Shown: one piece after another, positions 1-10,735 of the stretch
Layout: each line of letters opens with the position of its first letter
Position numbering within the stretch: position 1 is the first letter of the stretch
Source of the DNA: Paraglomus occultum
Lineage: Eukaryota; Glomeromycota; Glomeromycetes; Paraglomerales; Paraglomeraceae
Direction of reading: 5' to 3'
DNA: 16,867 nucleotides
NCBI GenBank assembly: GCA_910592205.1
Contig: CAJVPJ010000778.1
Span: 1-16,867 of the forward strand
The notes under the pieces: model-generated
The model's database searches: none
What the model was told of the DNA's origin: nothing
The model's input: only the letters and a program-made list of their open reading frames with translations
Made by a program: the position numbers and the translations under genes

Positions 1-140
1 GAGAGGATGTGGGTGACATCGTAAAGGCGGATGCCACTGTAGGTTCGTTCTGCTTTTATACGTCCTTGAGAGTGCCAGCGACGTAAAGTTCTGGATGAGA
101 CTCCAAGCTGTTTCGATGCTTGATGAACAGAAAGAAGAAT
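1..140 (-). CDS. IS607-type recombinase N-terminus (MerR-like HTH), partial at window edge
   Basis: Read on the minus strand, 128 to 1 is open and encodes a winged-helix DNA-binding domain: ASKQLGVSSRTLRRW is the helix-turn-helix, followed by RTYSGIRLYD, the R-T-x-x-G-x-R-x-Y wing. This combination is characteristic of TnpA serine recombinases of the IS607 family, where the HTH precedes the resolvase domain. In known elements a TnpB/Fanzor nuclease gene often lies downstream; both would be to the left, outside this window. There is no in-frame ATG upstream before a stop at 170-168. The natural start would fall near the ATT at 140-138 (followed by L-L-S-V-H-Q), so the start codon may have mutated, or an upstream exon may exist. 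A generic MerR-like HTH protein is the alternative. The serine recombinase catalytic part is not visible here. Confidence 0.6.
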   Translation of the reverse strand, partial: MLLSVHQASKQLGVSSRTLRRWHSQGRIKAERTYSGIRLYDVTHIL

Positions 141-1386
141 TTTTATTCTTCGCAGCACACCTTCATTTCATACCTCAAAAAATCGCGTTTATAAGCAGAA
201 AATAAAAATCATTCTTATAATAAATCGCGTTTATTTAAATTTTTCAATAGCCATTGATAGCCAATAAGATCATTAGTCATCATTAGCCACAGATATACGT
301 TAGCATTGTTAAAACATTCGTTAATTCGATCAGCAAGCCGATCCTTCCCATATCCATTTCGTTAATTCCGAACGTTATCGTTAATTTTCTCACTTTAATT
401 CGAACTTAATATTATTAATATAATTCCCCATTTTTCAGGTTAACAAATGAAACTAATAATGCAAGACAAAAATAGCAAGCGTCCAAACCTTATAAACGGC
501 TAATCAATTTGCATGGCAGCGTAGTAGTAAGTCACAATGTAAACAAACTTCTATTGAAAATTACGTAAATTTAAATGTATCAGTCGTGATGCCGCACAGC
601 CACAGCGCCACGGCCACAGCGGTTCTGAAACCTATCTCAAACAGGCGGACATAATGCTAATTCCTTTCGGGAACTACTGAAATCGAAGAAATTATTGAAA
701 AAAATGTTATGTAGCTACGATGTGTTGAATTTATGTTATATGAAATAAAATTCCGAGTCCCGTTTATGTAACCGAAAATCGATAATTCGACCATCACGAT
801 AATTCGAACGATGACCCCGGAACCAAGGGGGGGGGGGTCGAATTATAGGCAGTTGACTGCACACGATTAGCTGTCGCCAATTATGGATGTTGCTAAAATT
901 GCATGTTTGATTATATTACCTAACAAACAATTCAAAAAATTATCTTACTAATATAAAAATGTCCAAAGTAACATCAGAGGATATTAATGGCTTTTAGTAA
1001 TAAATTGTTATTATGTAATAACCGTTTGTGAGGGTGGTGCTTATTCACGATAGATATTGATTTTACGTAATTCGAGAAAAGTATTATAACAGTAAAATGC
1101 TCAAATATTAAACAAACGATTTAGTCTGCATTATTATAATTATTCGGATAGGGTAAATACGAAAGTTTTTGATAGAATATTGCATTATGGTTTTTTAAAT
1201 GTCAGTATGAGCAATTGACAAAGATACTGTTAACTTTAGATAACGCAATGCTTTTATGCTTCAACAATAATTTAGAAATTATTTGTTTTGTCACTAAAAT
1301 TAAGATAAAACTACTTGGCAATCACAACTTGGCTTGTTAAAAATTGAGTAGTGAAAATTTTTAATAAAAATGGTAGTATTAATATA
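141..1386. other. AT-rich stretch without a supported gene
   Basis: No reading frame of useful length or recognisable protein segment was found on either strand. It contains a 12-bp direct repeat (AATCGCGTTTAT at 181-192 and 223-234), scattered TTAATTCGA / GTTAATTCCGAACG-like motifs at about 310-420, a short CCACAGCG-rich patch near 597-624, and the inverted repeat with a G-run listed separately. Confidence 0.6.
782..846. repeat. 11-bp perfect inverted repeat enclosing a G11 run
   Basis: ATAATTCGACC at 782-792 is the exact reverse complement of GGTCGAATTAT at 836-846. Between them are a second CGATAATTCGA copy (about 796-806), a CCCC stretch, and an uninterrupted run of eleven G at 827-837 that abuts the right arm. 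Related AATTCGA motifs recur between about 310 and 420. This could be the end of a non-autonomous DNA transposon or a short repeat family; no full element boundary could be defined. Confidence 0.5.
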
Positions 1387-2134
1387 CAGTGTGTTACAAA
1401 AAAATTGGCCAAATACAGACGCGATTTAAAACGCGATATTTTAAATATGACGTAAATATATGTTACGTCACAATAAAAAGGTACATAAATAAACCGGTTT
1501 ATAAAAACTAATTGCCAGTCAGTACGCCATGTTCACAAGGAAATACGCGTTGAATGGACTAAGAACATATTAATGGCTCCCGGGAAAAACGTTGTTCAAT
1601 GACAAAACTGCGGTTCAATTATTTCGAAATACAATTAAGCATTGGTATAAAAACCAGCGTCTAATGATTCCAAAAACCGACAAAAATTTTCGCATGGGGT
1701 GAATTTTCCATTAGGGAAAAAACAAGTTTACTTCTGATAATAATAATGGACGCAAAATTCTATGTCGAAATACTTGAAAATTTTTTCAAAAAAATTAATA
1801 GTGTGCTTGGGAATGATTATAATTGGATATTTCAGCACCCCAAGCATACAAGTCACCATAATCGATTGGGCCCGATTCAAATCCAACAAAAATTTTGTGG
1901 GCTATTGCCAAAAACAAACGCAGAATTACGAACACCAAGTAATCTAGCTAAACTAGATAGAAGAATGAAATGCAATTCCAATAATTAATCTCGTCAATTT
2001 AATGAAAAGGAGATGTGCACTTATAATCAAAAATAATAGTGAAAATTTTTTTATCAGACCTTATGTAAATAAACTAGAGTTTTTTTAACCTTTTAGTAAA
2101 TAAAAATTAACATGTTATTTGTTTTAACATACTG
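1387..2134 (+). mobile_element. Decayed Tc1/mariner element with degenerate inverted ends and TA flanks
   Basis: The left end CAGTGTGTTACAAAAAAA starts directly after TA (1385-1386). The right end, read as reverse complement from 2134, is CAGTATGTTAAAACAAAT and is followed by TA (2135-2136). The two agree at 14 of 18 positions, and the TA target duplication is the hallmark of the Tc1/mariner superfamily. At 748 bp the element is well short of the usual 1.3 to 1.6 kb, so it has probably lost internal sequence. Inside it are remnants of a transposase in three frames (separate entry). It cannot be autonomous. Confidence 0.75.
1689..1947 (+). pseudogene. Tc1/mariner transposase catalytic-domain remnant
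   Basis: One frame (from 1689) reads FAWGEF and then MDAKFYVEILENF (ATG 1746), matching the Tc1 block W-G-x-x-S...N-M-[ND]-A-x-x-Y-x-x-I-L. It continues to NWIFQ-HPKHTS, where the family has Q-Q-D-N-x-P-K-H-T-S, so the QDN part holding the second catalytic Asp is deleted. After that the homology changes frame: IIDWARFKSN matches the D-W-P-x-x-S-P-D-L-N-P block, and in a third frame ILWAIAKNKR matches I-E-N-L-W-x-x-x-K. At least two frameshifts and the lost Asp mean it is inactive. The N-terminal HTH region is not clearly readable. Confidence 0.75.
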
Positions 2135-2136
2135 TA

Positions 2137-2162
2137 CAGTGTGAGTAAAAAAAATTGAAATT
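2137..2162 (+). repeat. Extra Tc1-like end abutting the right end of the element
   Basis: Immediately after the shared TA at 2135-2136 lies CAGTGTGAGTAAAAAAAATT. It resembles the left end at 1387 in the same orientation: identical CAGTGTG, and the same A-run followed by TTG. It looks like the left end of a second copy joined head-to-tail through a common TA. No matching right end was found downstream, so the second copy is a solo or truncated end. Confidence 0.45.
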
Positions 2163-2412
2163 GTAAAACTAATTTATATTTTATTAAAAACGAATTGACA
2201 TGGACACCGTTACATGTTATTGTAAACCATTACACATCGAAGTATCATGAAAAAGAGTGAGATCTTCGAAGAATATGAGTGTATTGATTGTTCATTGCAT
2301 AATATTATCGGTAAGCCTTGGAGTTTTAGTTCTTGTAACAGCTTCAAATTAGTCTCTTCAAATACCTCGAGACAAGCCGAGACGTTCTTCAATTACTATA
2401 TTTCTTACACAT

Positions 2413-4699
2413 TCAAGTATCAGCCGGCGAGAATTCTTTAAACGGGCGCAATGTTAATGTTACCCCCGGCCAGAAACCAATTGCTGGATTCCTAACCGCA
2501 AACACTAAATCTTGCCGTATACTGTCAACAAGCTGCACAAGTTCATCCACATCAGGACGCTTATCAGGATCAGCATCACAACACCGCTCGGCAAGTTTCT
2601 TGTATTTCTCTGGTGCGGAATCAGGCATCGATGGCCGTAGTCCGCTCATAATATCGTATATTAAATCTTTATCGAACTGTCTATCTCGAAAAGGTTGTTC
2701 ACCGGTAGCAATCATATACATAATGATGCCCAAAGAATACACATCTGATTGCTGAGTAAATTTGTGAGTATGAAAGACTTCCGGTGCAATAAATGGTAAA
2801 ACGTCTCCTCGAACTGTTGAGTTTCGCCGACGTGAATCCACTGACCGTGAAAGACTCAAATCACATATGAATGTTAATGTTCTATTTCGCAAACCTATAT
2901 TTCTGCCATGCAGATTACAATGCACTAATCCCACTCTATGAATAACTCTCAGTTCCGCCGCAATCCCCCTCAAACACAACACCTTATCCTCCCACGGCAA
3001 GCGGTTAATATTTGCATCCAAAAGATTACCACTATCAGCATATTCCGTAACAGTCATGTATTCTTTTGTTTCTGGATCTTGTGTGACTCCATAAAGGTGA
3101 CGGTAGGAAACCTCAGAGAACGAGAATATACGACGATCGTTTATGCACTTGGCATGATTTCTGAACTATTAAATAAAATAATTATAGCATCAAATAAATG
3201 TCACCGTAATTGATACGGCCAATTATTATTGTCGCTTACCGCGGAAATAAATAAATCCGGCATTCCATCAAAACTCTTAAATCGTTCGATGGCAACAATT
3301 GGAGGTTGGTTACCATATCTGGCAGCATAAACTGTTTTATAACTACCAGATCCAATCTCTTTGAAGTCGTAAAAGTCGCTATACTGCATATACTTTAAAT
3401 GTTGGCAACTTTTCATAATTTTGTCCAATATCTGACGTATTTCATGGTAAAACACTAAATAATATTCCCGAGTAGACGGCTCCTGAGTAATCCCAATTAT
3501 CCAAACGTTCTCTGGTGTTAAAATTTCAGGGAATTCCTCGGTTACCTATTTCAGTAAACAAATACCGTCATTACAACGTAACTACGCAGTACACACTTAT
3601 ACATTGTTGAAATATTTACCTGATGAAAATCAAATGACTGAGCGTTTTGTTTGCCAGTCATCTTTCTGAGCGCTACACGTGTCAATTCATTCGTTGTCGG
3701 TTCTAACCAGTCCGCTATATGTGTGCATCTGTGGTGTAATGATGCCATCTCTTGTACGTTGGTCAATAGAGAGCATTCAATCCATTGTATATACGCATCA
3801 TCCTTATCCTTTGTGTTCTTCCATGATTCCATAATAAATGAATCCAATGATTTGTTGCCCGTAGTCCAATCACAACGTTTCGGTGCTTTACATTCGAAGC
3901 AGAATGCATTTCTCGTTGGCTCGAATGCCCGTGTACAACCCAGACATAACCCATGTCCACCATGCTCTTTTATCAAATAATAGTGTTGTCCGCTTGCTGT
4001 GAATCCGATGGTATCCCAAACATTAGTGTAAAGAATATCTGGATTCTTATCGCATAACTAGTGGAAATGATAAGTCATAAATATTTAAAATATTTGATAA
4101 ACGTGACGCATAAGTAAATAGTTTACCTTAGCATAATATAAATCATGTGTCTCGCCCGTTATCTCAAGGGAAATTATTTCAATGTGTGCATCAGTAGGTA
4201 GACCACTCAAGTAATACGTGTTATTATATTGCCTTTTAATAAAATCAATTGGAATCCATTCCAAATAGGCATCATTCGGTGAGTCGGTTTGTAATTGAGA
4301 TTTCTTGATTAAGTCGTCGAGTTGTTTATTGTTACTGCTCCATCCATCCGATAATTCTTTATGACCACAAATGCACCACACGGGGCTACATCGAAGCATT
4401 CCACATACAGGGCAGAATCCATACTGAGAGTAAAAATGATGGAAGCCTCTCTCAGCAACCATGTAATAGTTGCCATTATGTTTGGTGAACCCATTTATGA
4501 GTTTGTTGCGACTCTCTAGCCATTTGGAATATCGTCTATAGTGACTGACATCATTTTTGTACTTGTGTGTTGGAAGTGAGTGTATTCTAGCAAACTCACT
4601 CACAAGTGTCGGGGTATATTCATTGCCGTTTCCAAGGAGTACCAATGTTACCGTATTCCCGTGCAGGTGAGCGCTAGACGCTGTCAGTTTGAGTTGGCT
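2413..4699 (-). CDS. Tandem truncated kinase N-lobe modules ending in a pseudokinase domain
   Basis: Minus-strand exons: 4699 (5' limit of the open frame)-4127, 4057-3620, 3545-3240 and 3165-2413, joined by introns of 69, 74 and 74 nt, all phase 0 with GT..AG ends. The product is about 689 residues, excluding an unresolved N-terminus. Two modules repeat: a Cys pair region (CPVC...WCICGH; CLGC...CFEC), then WSSNNKQLDDLI / WTTGNKSLDSFI, DAYLEWI / DAYIQWI, a shortened N-lobe, and a hinge strand (IGFT...YYLIKEHG; IGIT...YYLVFYHE). The last exons carry a fuller kinase: Gly loop GSGSYKTVYAA, hinge YGVTQDPETKEYMTV, then APEV and SDVYSLGIIMYM. Key residues are altered: VAIE for VAIK (Glu codon 3287-3285), HCN for HRD (Asn codon 2916-2914) and DLS for DFG (Asp codon 2862-2860). 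Catalysis is therefore doubtful, and a scaffold or regulatory role is inferred. No ATG start could be fixed. The stop is TGA at 2415-2413. Confidence 0.75.
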
Positions 4700-4913
4700 C
4701 TATCATCTTTATGGTTGTTGACTCCCAGTCGGTTGACTCCAAGTCATAAATCCATTTAAGTTCGAAGCAAGTATTTCCGCCTTCCCAGGAGGATTGAACC
4801 AGGTCATTAATTGCTTTAGCAGTGCTTGATGTGAACGACCTGGTTTGAGATGCGAAGAACGACCTGGTTTGAATAAAGTTGCAAGTACAACCACGCACGG
4901 AGTGTTCTAATTC
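4674..4913 (-). pseudogene. First N-lobe module, one frame away from the rest of the gene
   Basis: This minus-strand frame is open from 4913 to the TAG at 4676-4674. It contains SSTAKAINDLVQSSWEGG and ELKWI, matching the W-[ST]-[ST]-x-N-K...LD-x-x-I...EWI part of the two downstream modules, and then EPTQTDS, like EPTTNEL in the third. The next module's frame is open from 4699, so the two overlap by 23 nt (4699-4677), and a single-nucleotide shift there would join them in a way that agrees with the module alignment. It may be a real frameshift mutation, an assembly error, or a missed intron. No ATG lies in frame; an intron acceptor near 4907 is possible. The Cys pair is not clear in this copy. 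Confidence 0.5.
4833..4872. repeat. Short in-frame direct repeat (16 bp, 24-nt period)
   Basis: GAACGACCTGGTTTGA occurs at 4833-4848 and again at 4857-4872. The 24-nt period encodes, on the minus strand, two octapeptide copies QTRSFFAS and QTRSFTSS inside the first kinase-like module. It is a recent in-frame duplication, consistent with slippage within this gene. Confidence 0.9.
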
Positions 4914-5522
4914 TCAATGGTTTATTGTGTTACATCACACACACAGATCATACTTTATATCGCAGCGCCTATAATAATAAACAAATCTGGCGTTAAGGCA
5001 AGTTATAAAGTAGTTCATCTTGTCGTGATCGCTTGTTAGCATTAACAGCATTCAAAACTATCTATGATGATTTATTTTATTTGAATCGATTTGTCTTGTT
5101 TATTGGCGGCGTCGCGGGAACTCTTTTACTACTAATACGGAACCATATCTTTAAGTTATCGCGTGAGGTAAATATATGGATGTGCAGCACATAAACTGCT
5201 TGGGCTAAACATTAATTTCCATACGCGGTTTACTTTTATATCTACTTGTTGCAATCCAACACAGTAATAAATTTAACGATGTGTTATTAGCCTTTCTGTA
5301 AGCACAATATAAAACCTCTTTATGTTTGAGAACTAATTACTATTGAACTTATAAAGAAACTTTCTGTATAGTCACAGCATCTTCATAAACGTTTCGATGT
5401 AATTGTTGTCCATGCTCAAGTGGTTAAACTCAGGATAAGTTGCATCACTTTCTGCAACAAACTTTTGACAAGTGTCACTGCAGATTTTCACTAGCGAGAG
5501 ATTTAGCATTTGTTTTTGGTAG
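4914..5522. other. Putative 5' region of the kinase-like gene; no gene supported
   Basis: The stretch lies between the kinase-like gene (reading left) and a candidate gene reading right, so it may hold two divergent promoters. No reading frame with protein-like content was found, and no missing first exon of the kinase-like gene could be identified. A splice-acceptor-like sequence, a T-rich tract ending in TTTTTGGTAG, closes it at 5522. Confidence 0.4.
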
Positions 5523-6043
5523 CGGAGAGTTTTGCAAATCGATTGCGTGTTAGTGCGCAGGTCTACTATTCGCTTTACTTTTCAACCATCCTGCGTAATA
5601 TTGTTTGTAATCCTAAATACTGATCTATGTGTAAAACGAGCATATGACTTTTCACAGATAAAACTGTTGGGTCAGAAGATAACTTCAAGTTGTAGCATCG
5701 CGGTTGTAAATTATCCGAATAGTAAGGTTTTCGAATTATAGTCAATATAATTTCGACACTTTTTTCCAACACTTTACACGCTAGTCAAATTAGTCCATCT
5801 GTGTTAGTTATAATTGACGATGATTTGATGAATGGCTACTCCATATGCAGAATATGCTGTACGACCATAAAGTCTCGGAAAAAAGTGTTTATTCGAGACG
5901 TAGTATTTTGGGTCTCCTGTTACGTTGATGGGCATCGACTGTATTTGGAAAAAGAAGTTCCGAATACACCGCATGAACCATCTATTATTTCCGGATTAGA
6001 TAAGATAAAACAAACCATAAATGTCTTATTCTATGACGAATAA
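5523..6043 (+). CDS. Candidate spliced gene of unknown family (two 3' exons)
   Basis: I do not recognise this protein. An exon starting at 5523, after a pyrimidine-rich acceptor ending TTGGTAG, is open in phase 0 to 5721, where a GTAAGG donor starts. An 86-nt intron (5722-5807) ends in GTGTTAG, and joining in phase 1 gives a codon-consistent junction (NYPN then IIIDDD). The second exon (5808-6043) reads NGYSICRICCTTIKSRKK, then VFWVSCYVDGHRLYLEKE, and ends LFYDE-stop (TAA 6041-6043). The CRICC cluster could bind metal, but no partner pair is clear. No ATG is present in the first exon, so at least one upstream exon is missing. Composition and splice signals support coding, but a chance frame or a relic is possible. 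Confidence 0.35.
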
Positions 6044-7317
6044 GATATTCCCTTATTGTCAAGCCTCTCTACTCAAGATACTTGTTATAGTTATTGTAAT
6101 TATGATTGCTTTTCTAATTTGAACCCATTCAAAAAATCCGGAAATCGGGGTGGACCAACCCCAAGAATGTAATTTTTTTACTGCAGTAACAATACGTAAA
6201 CTAACCATGAGAATGTTTCCCTCAAATAGGCCAGGGAGTACAACGCGTTCGTGGAAAGTGTAGTACATGATAACATATCGCTGACGTAAGTTACATTGCG
6301 GAATGAGGAACGATAAATAAAGCGGTAGGGAAGGAGATGATATATAAACTGGGTTTAGCTTGGGAATATTTAATACTCATTTACTACCGCAGGAAAGACA
6401 ATTATCCAGCCCCACTCTAATAATCTTTCTTATTAAACAATATATAACGACCCTGTTAGCAGAAATGATTATCAAAATACATTGGTAGATCACCTATTCA
6501 GGATTTTAAATTGGGGGTGATCCGTTCTCTGAACAAGTCAAATTCAGAACGGGTCGTAAACATTCTTATTTACCTCATTACTATCATTTATCCTTATCGA
6601 AGTTGACTTTTGTACTCCCGCGCATTCCCGAAATGGAATTAAGTATAGATATTTATTATATTTGTTCACTTTAATTAAAATACCTGCTGTACGTATCTGG
6701 TTTAGCGATTGGCCGATGAGCACACACTGATTTGCGGCACTGCCATCCCCCAAACGCTTTGATGTGTGGCTGTGTGAGCTGTGAGATTTAATCTGATAAC
6801 GGTTTAGAACAATGAAAGGTAATATCTAACTCTTGGCTTTTCTCCCCTTGTTTTCCCGCCCAGATCTTGATATAACCATTATTTATTTGCAAATCTTGCT
6901 CGGCCCATATTTGAAATAGTCTCTCTACGTTATCGGAATTAGCGTATTTTTTCACTATAAATAGATGCATCTATCGTTGTAGTTGAATGGTGGGCGGCTG
7001 TTAATACTGGTTGCATCAACTTATGTGAATTCTTCTTTTTTAGTTATTTTATTGTTCCAACAACTTCTTAAATAATAATAATAATAAAGAACCAATTACT
7101 CAAGTACTAAAGTTTCGAATCAACGTGTTTTCTCCTACATTCGGATGCAGGATACACATTGGAGTTCGAGACGCGCACCTTTCATTAGCGAGAGCGCATA
7201 ATGCACTGCACATACTCCTCTTAAGTGTAACAATAAGGAACTCTGCTATTCTTTTTTTTTTACCGTCATCTGATAGGTGCAAAGCCCCCTTGCTAAGTGC
7301 TTCTCCAAAAAAATCTT
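6044..7317. other. Intergenic stretch, weak minus-strand ORFs only
   Basis: No recognisable gene. It holds two inverted repeats (GATCACC 6488-6494 with GGTGATC 6516-6522; CCGTTCTCTGAA 6522-6533 with TTCAGAACGG 6543-6552), an AAT microsatellite at 7071-7087, and a T10-type run near 7251-7261. A 60-residue minus-strand ORF is listed separately. A downstream minus-strand segment (about 6753-6690, with GDGSAANQCVLIGQSLNQ) is open and ends at a GTATTT donor-like site, but I cannot assign it. Confidence 0.4.
6788..6970 (-). CDS. Hypothetical 60-residue ORF
   Basis: It has an ATG start (6970-6968) and reads MHLFIVKKYANSDNVERLFQ, then NNGYIKIWAGKQGEKSQELD, with a normal mix of charged and hydrophobic residues, to a stop at 6788. 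I do not recognise it. It could be an exon of a minus-strand gene continuing toward 6753, or a chance frame. It lies upstream of GFAT on the opposite strand. Confidence 0.2.
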   Translation of the reverse strand: MHLFIVKKYANSDNVERLFQIWAEQDLQINNGYIKIWAGKQGEKSQELDITFHCSKPLSD

Positions 7318-7323
7318 TATAAA
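7318..7323 (+). promoter_or_regulatory. Probable TATA box of the GFAT gene
   Basis: TATAAA lies 95-100 nt before the GFAT ATG. It is followed by a pyrimidine-rich stretch (about 7337-7360, including CCTCTCCTTTC) of the kind found near transcription starts of strongly expressed fungal genes. No other ATG lies between it and the start codon, so there is no upstream ORF in the inferred leader. CTTTCAG at 7357-7363 could alternatively be the acceptor of a leader intron. Confidence 0.35.
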
Positions 7324-7417
7324 CCCTACGACCCCATCACCCTCGTAGTTCCTCTCCTTTCAGTGGGATAATCATTTGCGTATCAATTTCATCAACTTAT
7401 CCAAACACAGATCAAAA

Positions 7418-10060
<2,643 letters not shown>

Positions 10061-10396
10061 CAAGACGATGCACAAAAGTAGAAAGTAAACTAACTTATAT
10101 ATATACACATCAATAGTTTATATAACATAATGCATTATTACGAATTTCTTTGTACTCATGATATTCTCTCTCCCATATTTCAAAAGCATATTTCGAGTAT
10201 CAGTATGTTTATGGGCATTTCATAAATGTAATACTCTTTGATTAAAATTGGGGAGGCATCCTCGTTTACCAAACGCGATGCAGATGAAAAGAGACTCCTT
10301 CCTCTTGTTAAGTGATAATTAATTGACATAGATTCCAAAATATACGTTACTTTTTAAAACGTTTAATCATCTCAATCATTTGACATCCCTATCCCG
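10061..10396 (+). other. 3' flank of GFAT
   Basis: AT-rich sequence after the stop codon, with TATATATATA at 10096-10105 and further TA-rich blocks to about 10130. These are candidate 3'-end formation signals; no perfect AATAAA follows the stop within this stretch. No coding content was seen. Confidence 0.35.
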
Positions 10397-10735
10397 TTAA
10401 CGACAATTCAGAGGCTTTGAGGTCAAATCGTTGGACGGCCAGTCCGCAAATTCGACATAAGTGTGACAGGCAATACCTTTATTTTGCGCCACGCCTTTCA
10501 CGTGTATTCTATCTATACTCTGTATCACAATTTGTTGGACTGAAGGCAACACTTGTAGTCGCATCTTTGTAAATTCGTTGTAGGAAGTGTTGGCAATTTT
10601 TTCCCAACAATTTAGTATTTGTACTTTTGAATTGGCAATTTGTTATTATGAACGGCTAAGTTTGGTGGAAACACGTAAAATGGGGCAGACTGCAACAAAA
10701 TCAGACAAAGTGAACTTTCTGCTTTGTGACGTAAA
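10397..10735 (-). pseudogene. Unrecognised gene relic with in-frame stops
   Basis: One minus-strand frame from 10735 to the TAA at 10399-10397 reads like protein throughout but is broken by two adjacent TAA codons (10648-10643). The upstream part has SRKFTLSDFVAVCPILRVST. The downstream part has ILNCWEKIANTSYNEFTK, an ATG at 10564, LPSVQQIVIQSIDRIHVKG, and GIACHTYVEFADWPSNDL. From the ATG alone it is a 55-residue ORF. I do not recognise the family. It may be a pseudogene, or the part from about 10642 may be a real terminal exon. It lies tail-to-tail with GFAT. Confidence 0.4.

Noticed and set aside
2210-2441. Short ORFs on both strands downstream of the kinase-like gene
   Set aside because: The minus ORF starts with TTG after the gene's stop codon and reads as 3' untranslated sequence. 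The plus ORF has no recognisable content.
4791-4806. GGTTCAATCC on the minus strand, resembling a tRNA T-loop
   Set aside because: It lies inside the open frame of the kinase-like first module, with no surrounding cloverleaf.
5410-5445. tRNA-like A-box look-alike (AGTGGTTAAACTCAGG)
   Set aside because: No B-box GGTTCRANTCC follows at a proper distance and no acceptor stem can be formed.
6059-6268. Minus-strand ORF of 69 codons with a weakly kinase-like stretch (VKKLHS)
   Set aside because: No HRD, Gly loop or other kinase motif nearby, and a repetitive ITITIT tail. Judged a chance frame.
7100-7322. Overlapping 60-65 codon ORFs on both strands just before GFAT
   Set aside because: Biased composition, no recognisable segment, and location in the likely GFAT promoter. 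They look like chance frames.
7376-7417. An upstream in-frame extension of GFAT starting at 7376
   Set aside because: It begins with TTG, not ATG, and the enzyme needs Cys as its first residue after Met removal. MCGIF at 7418 is therefore the start.
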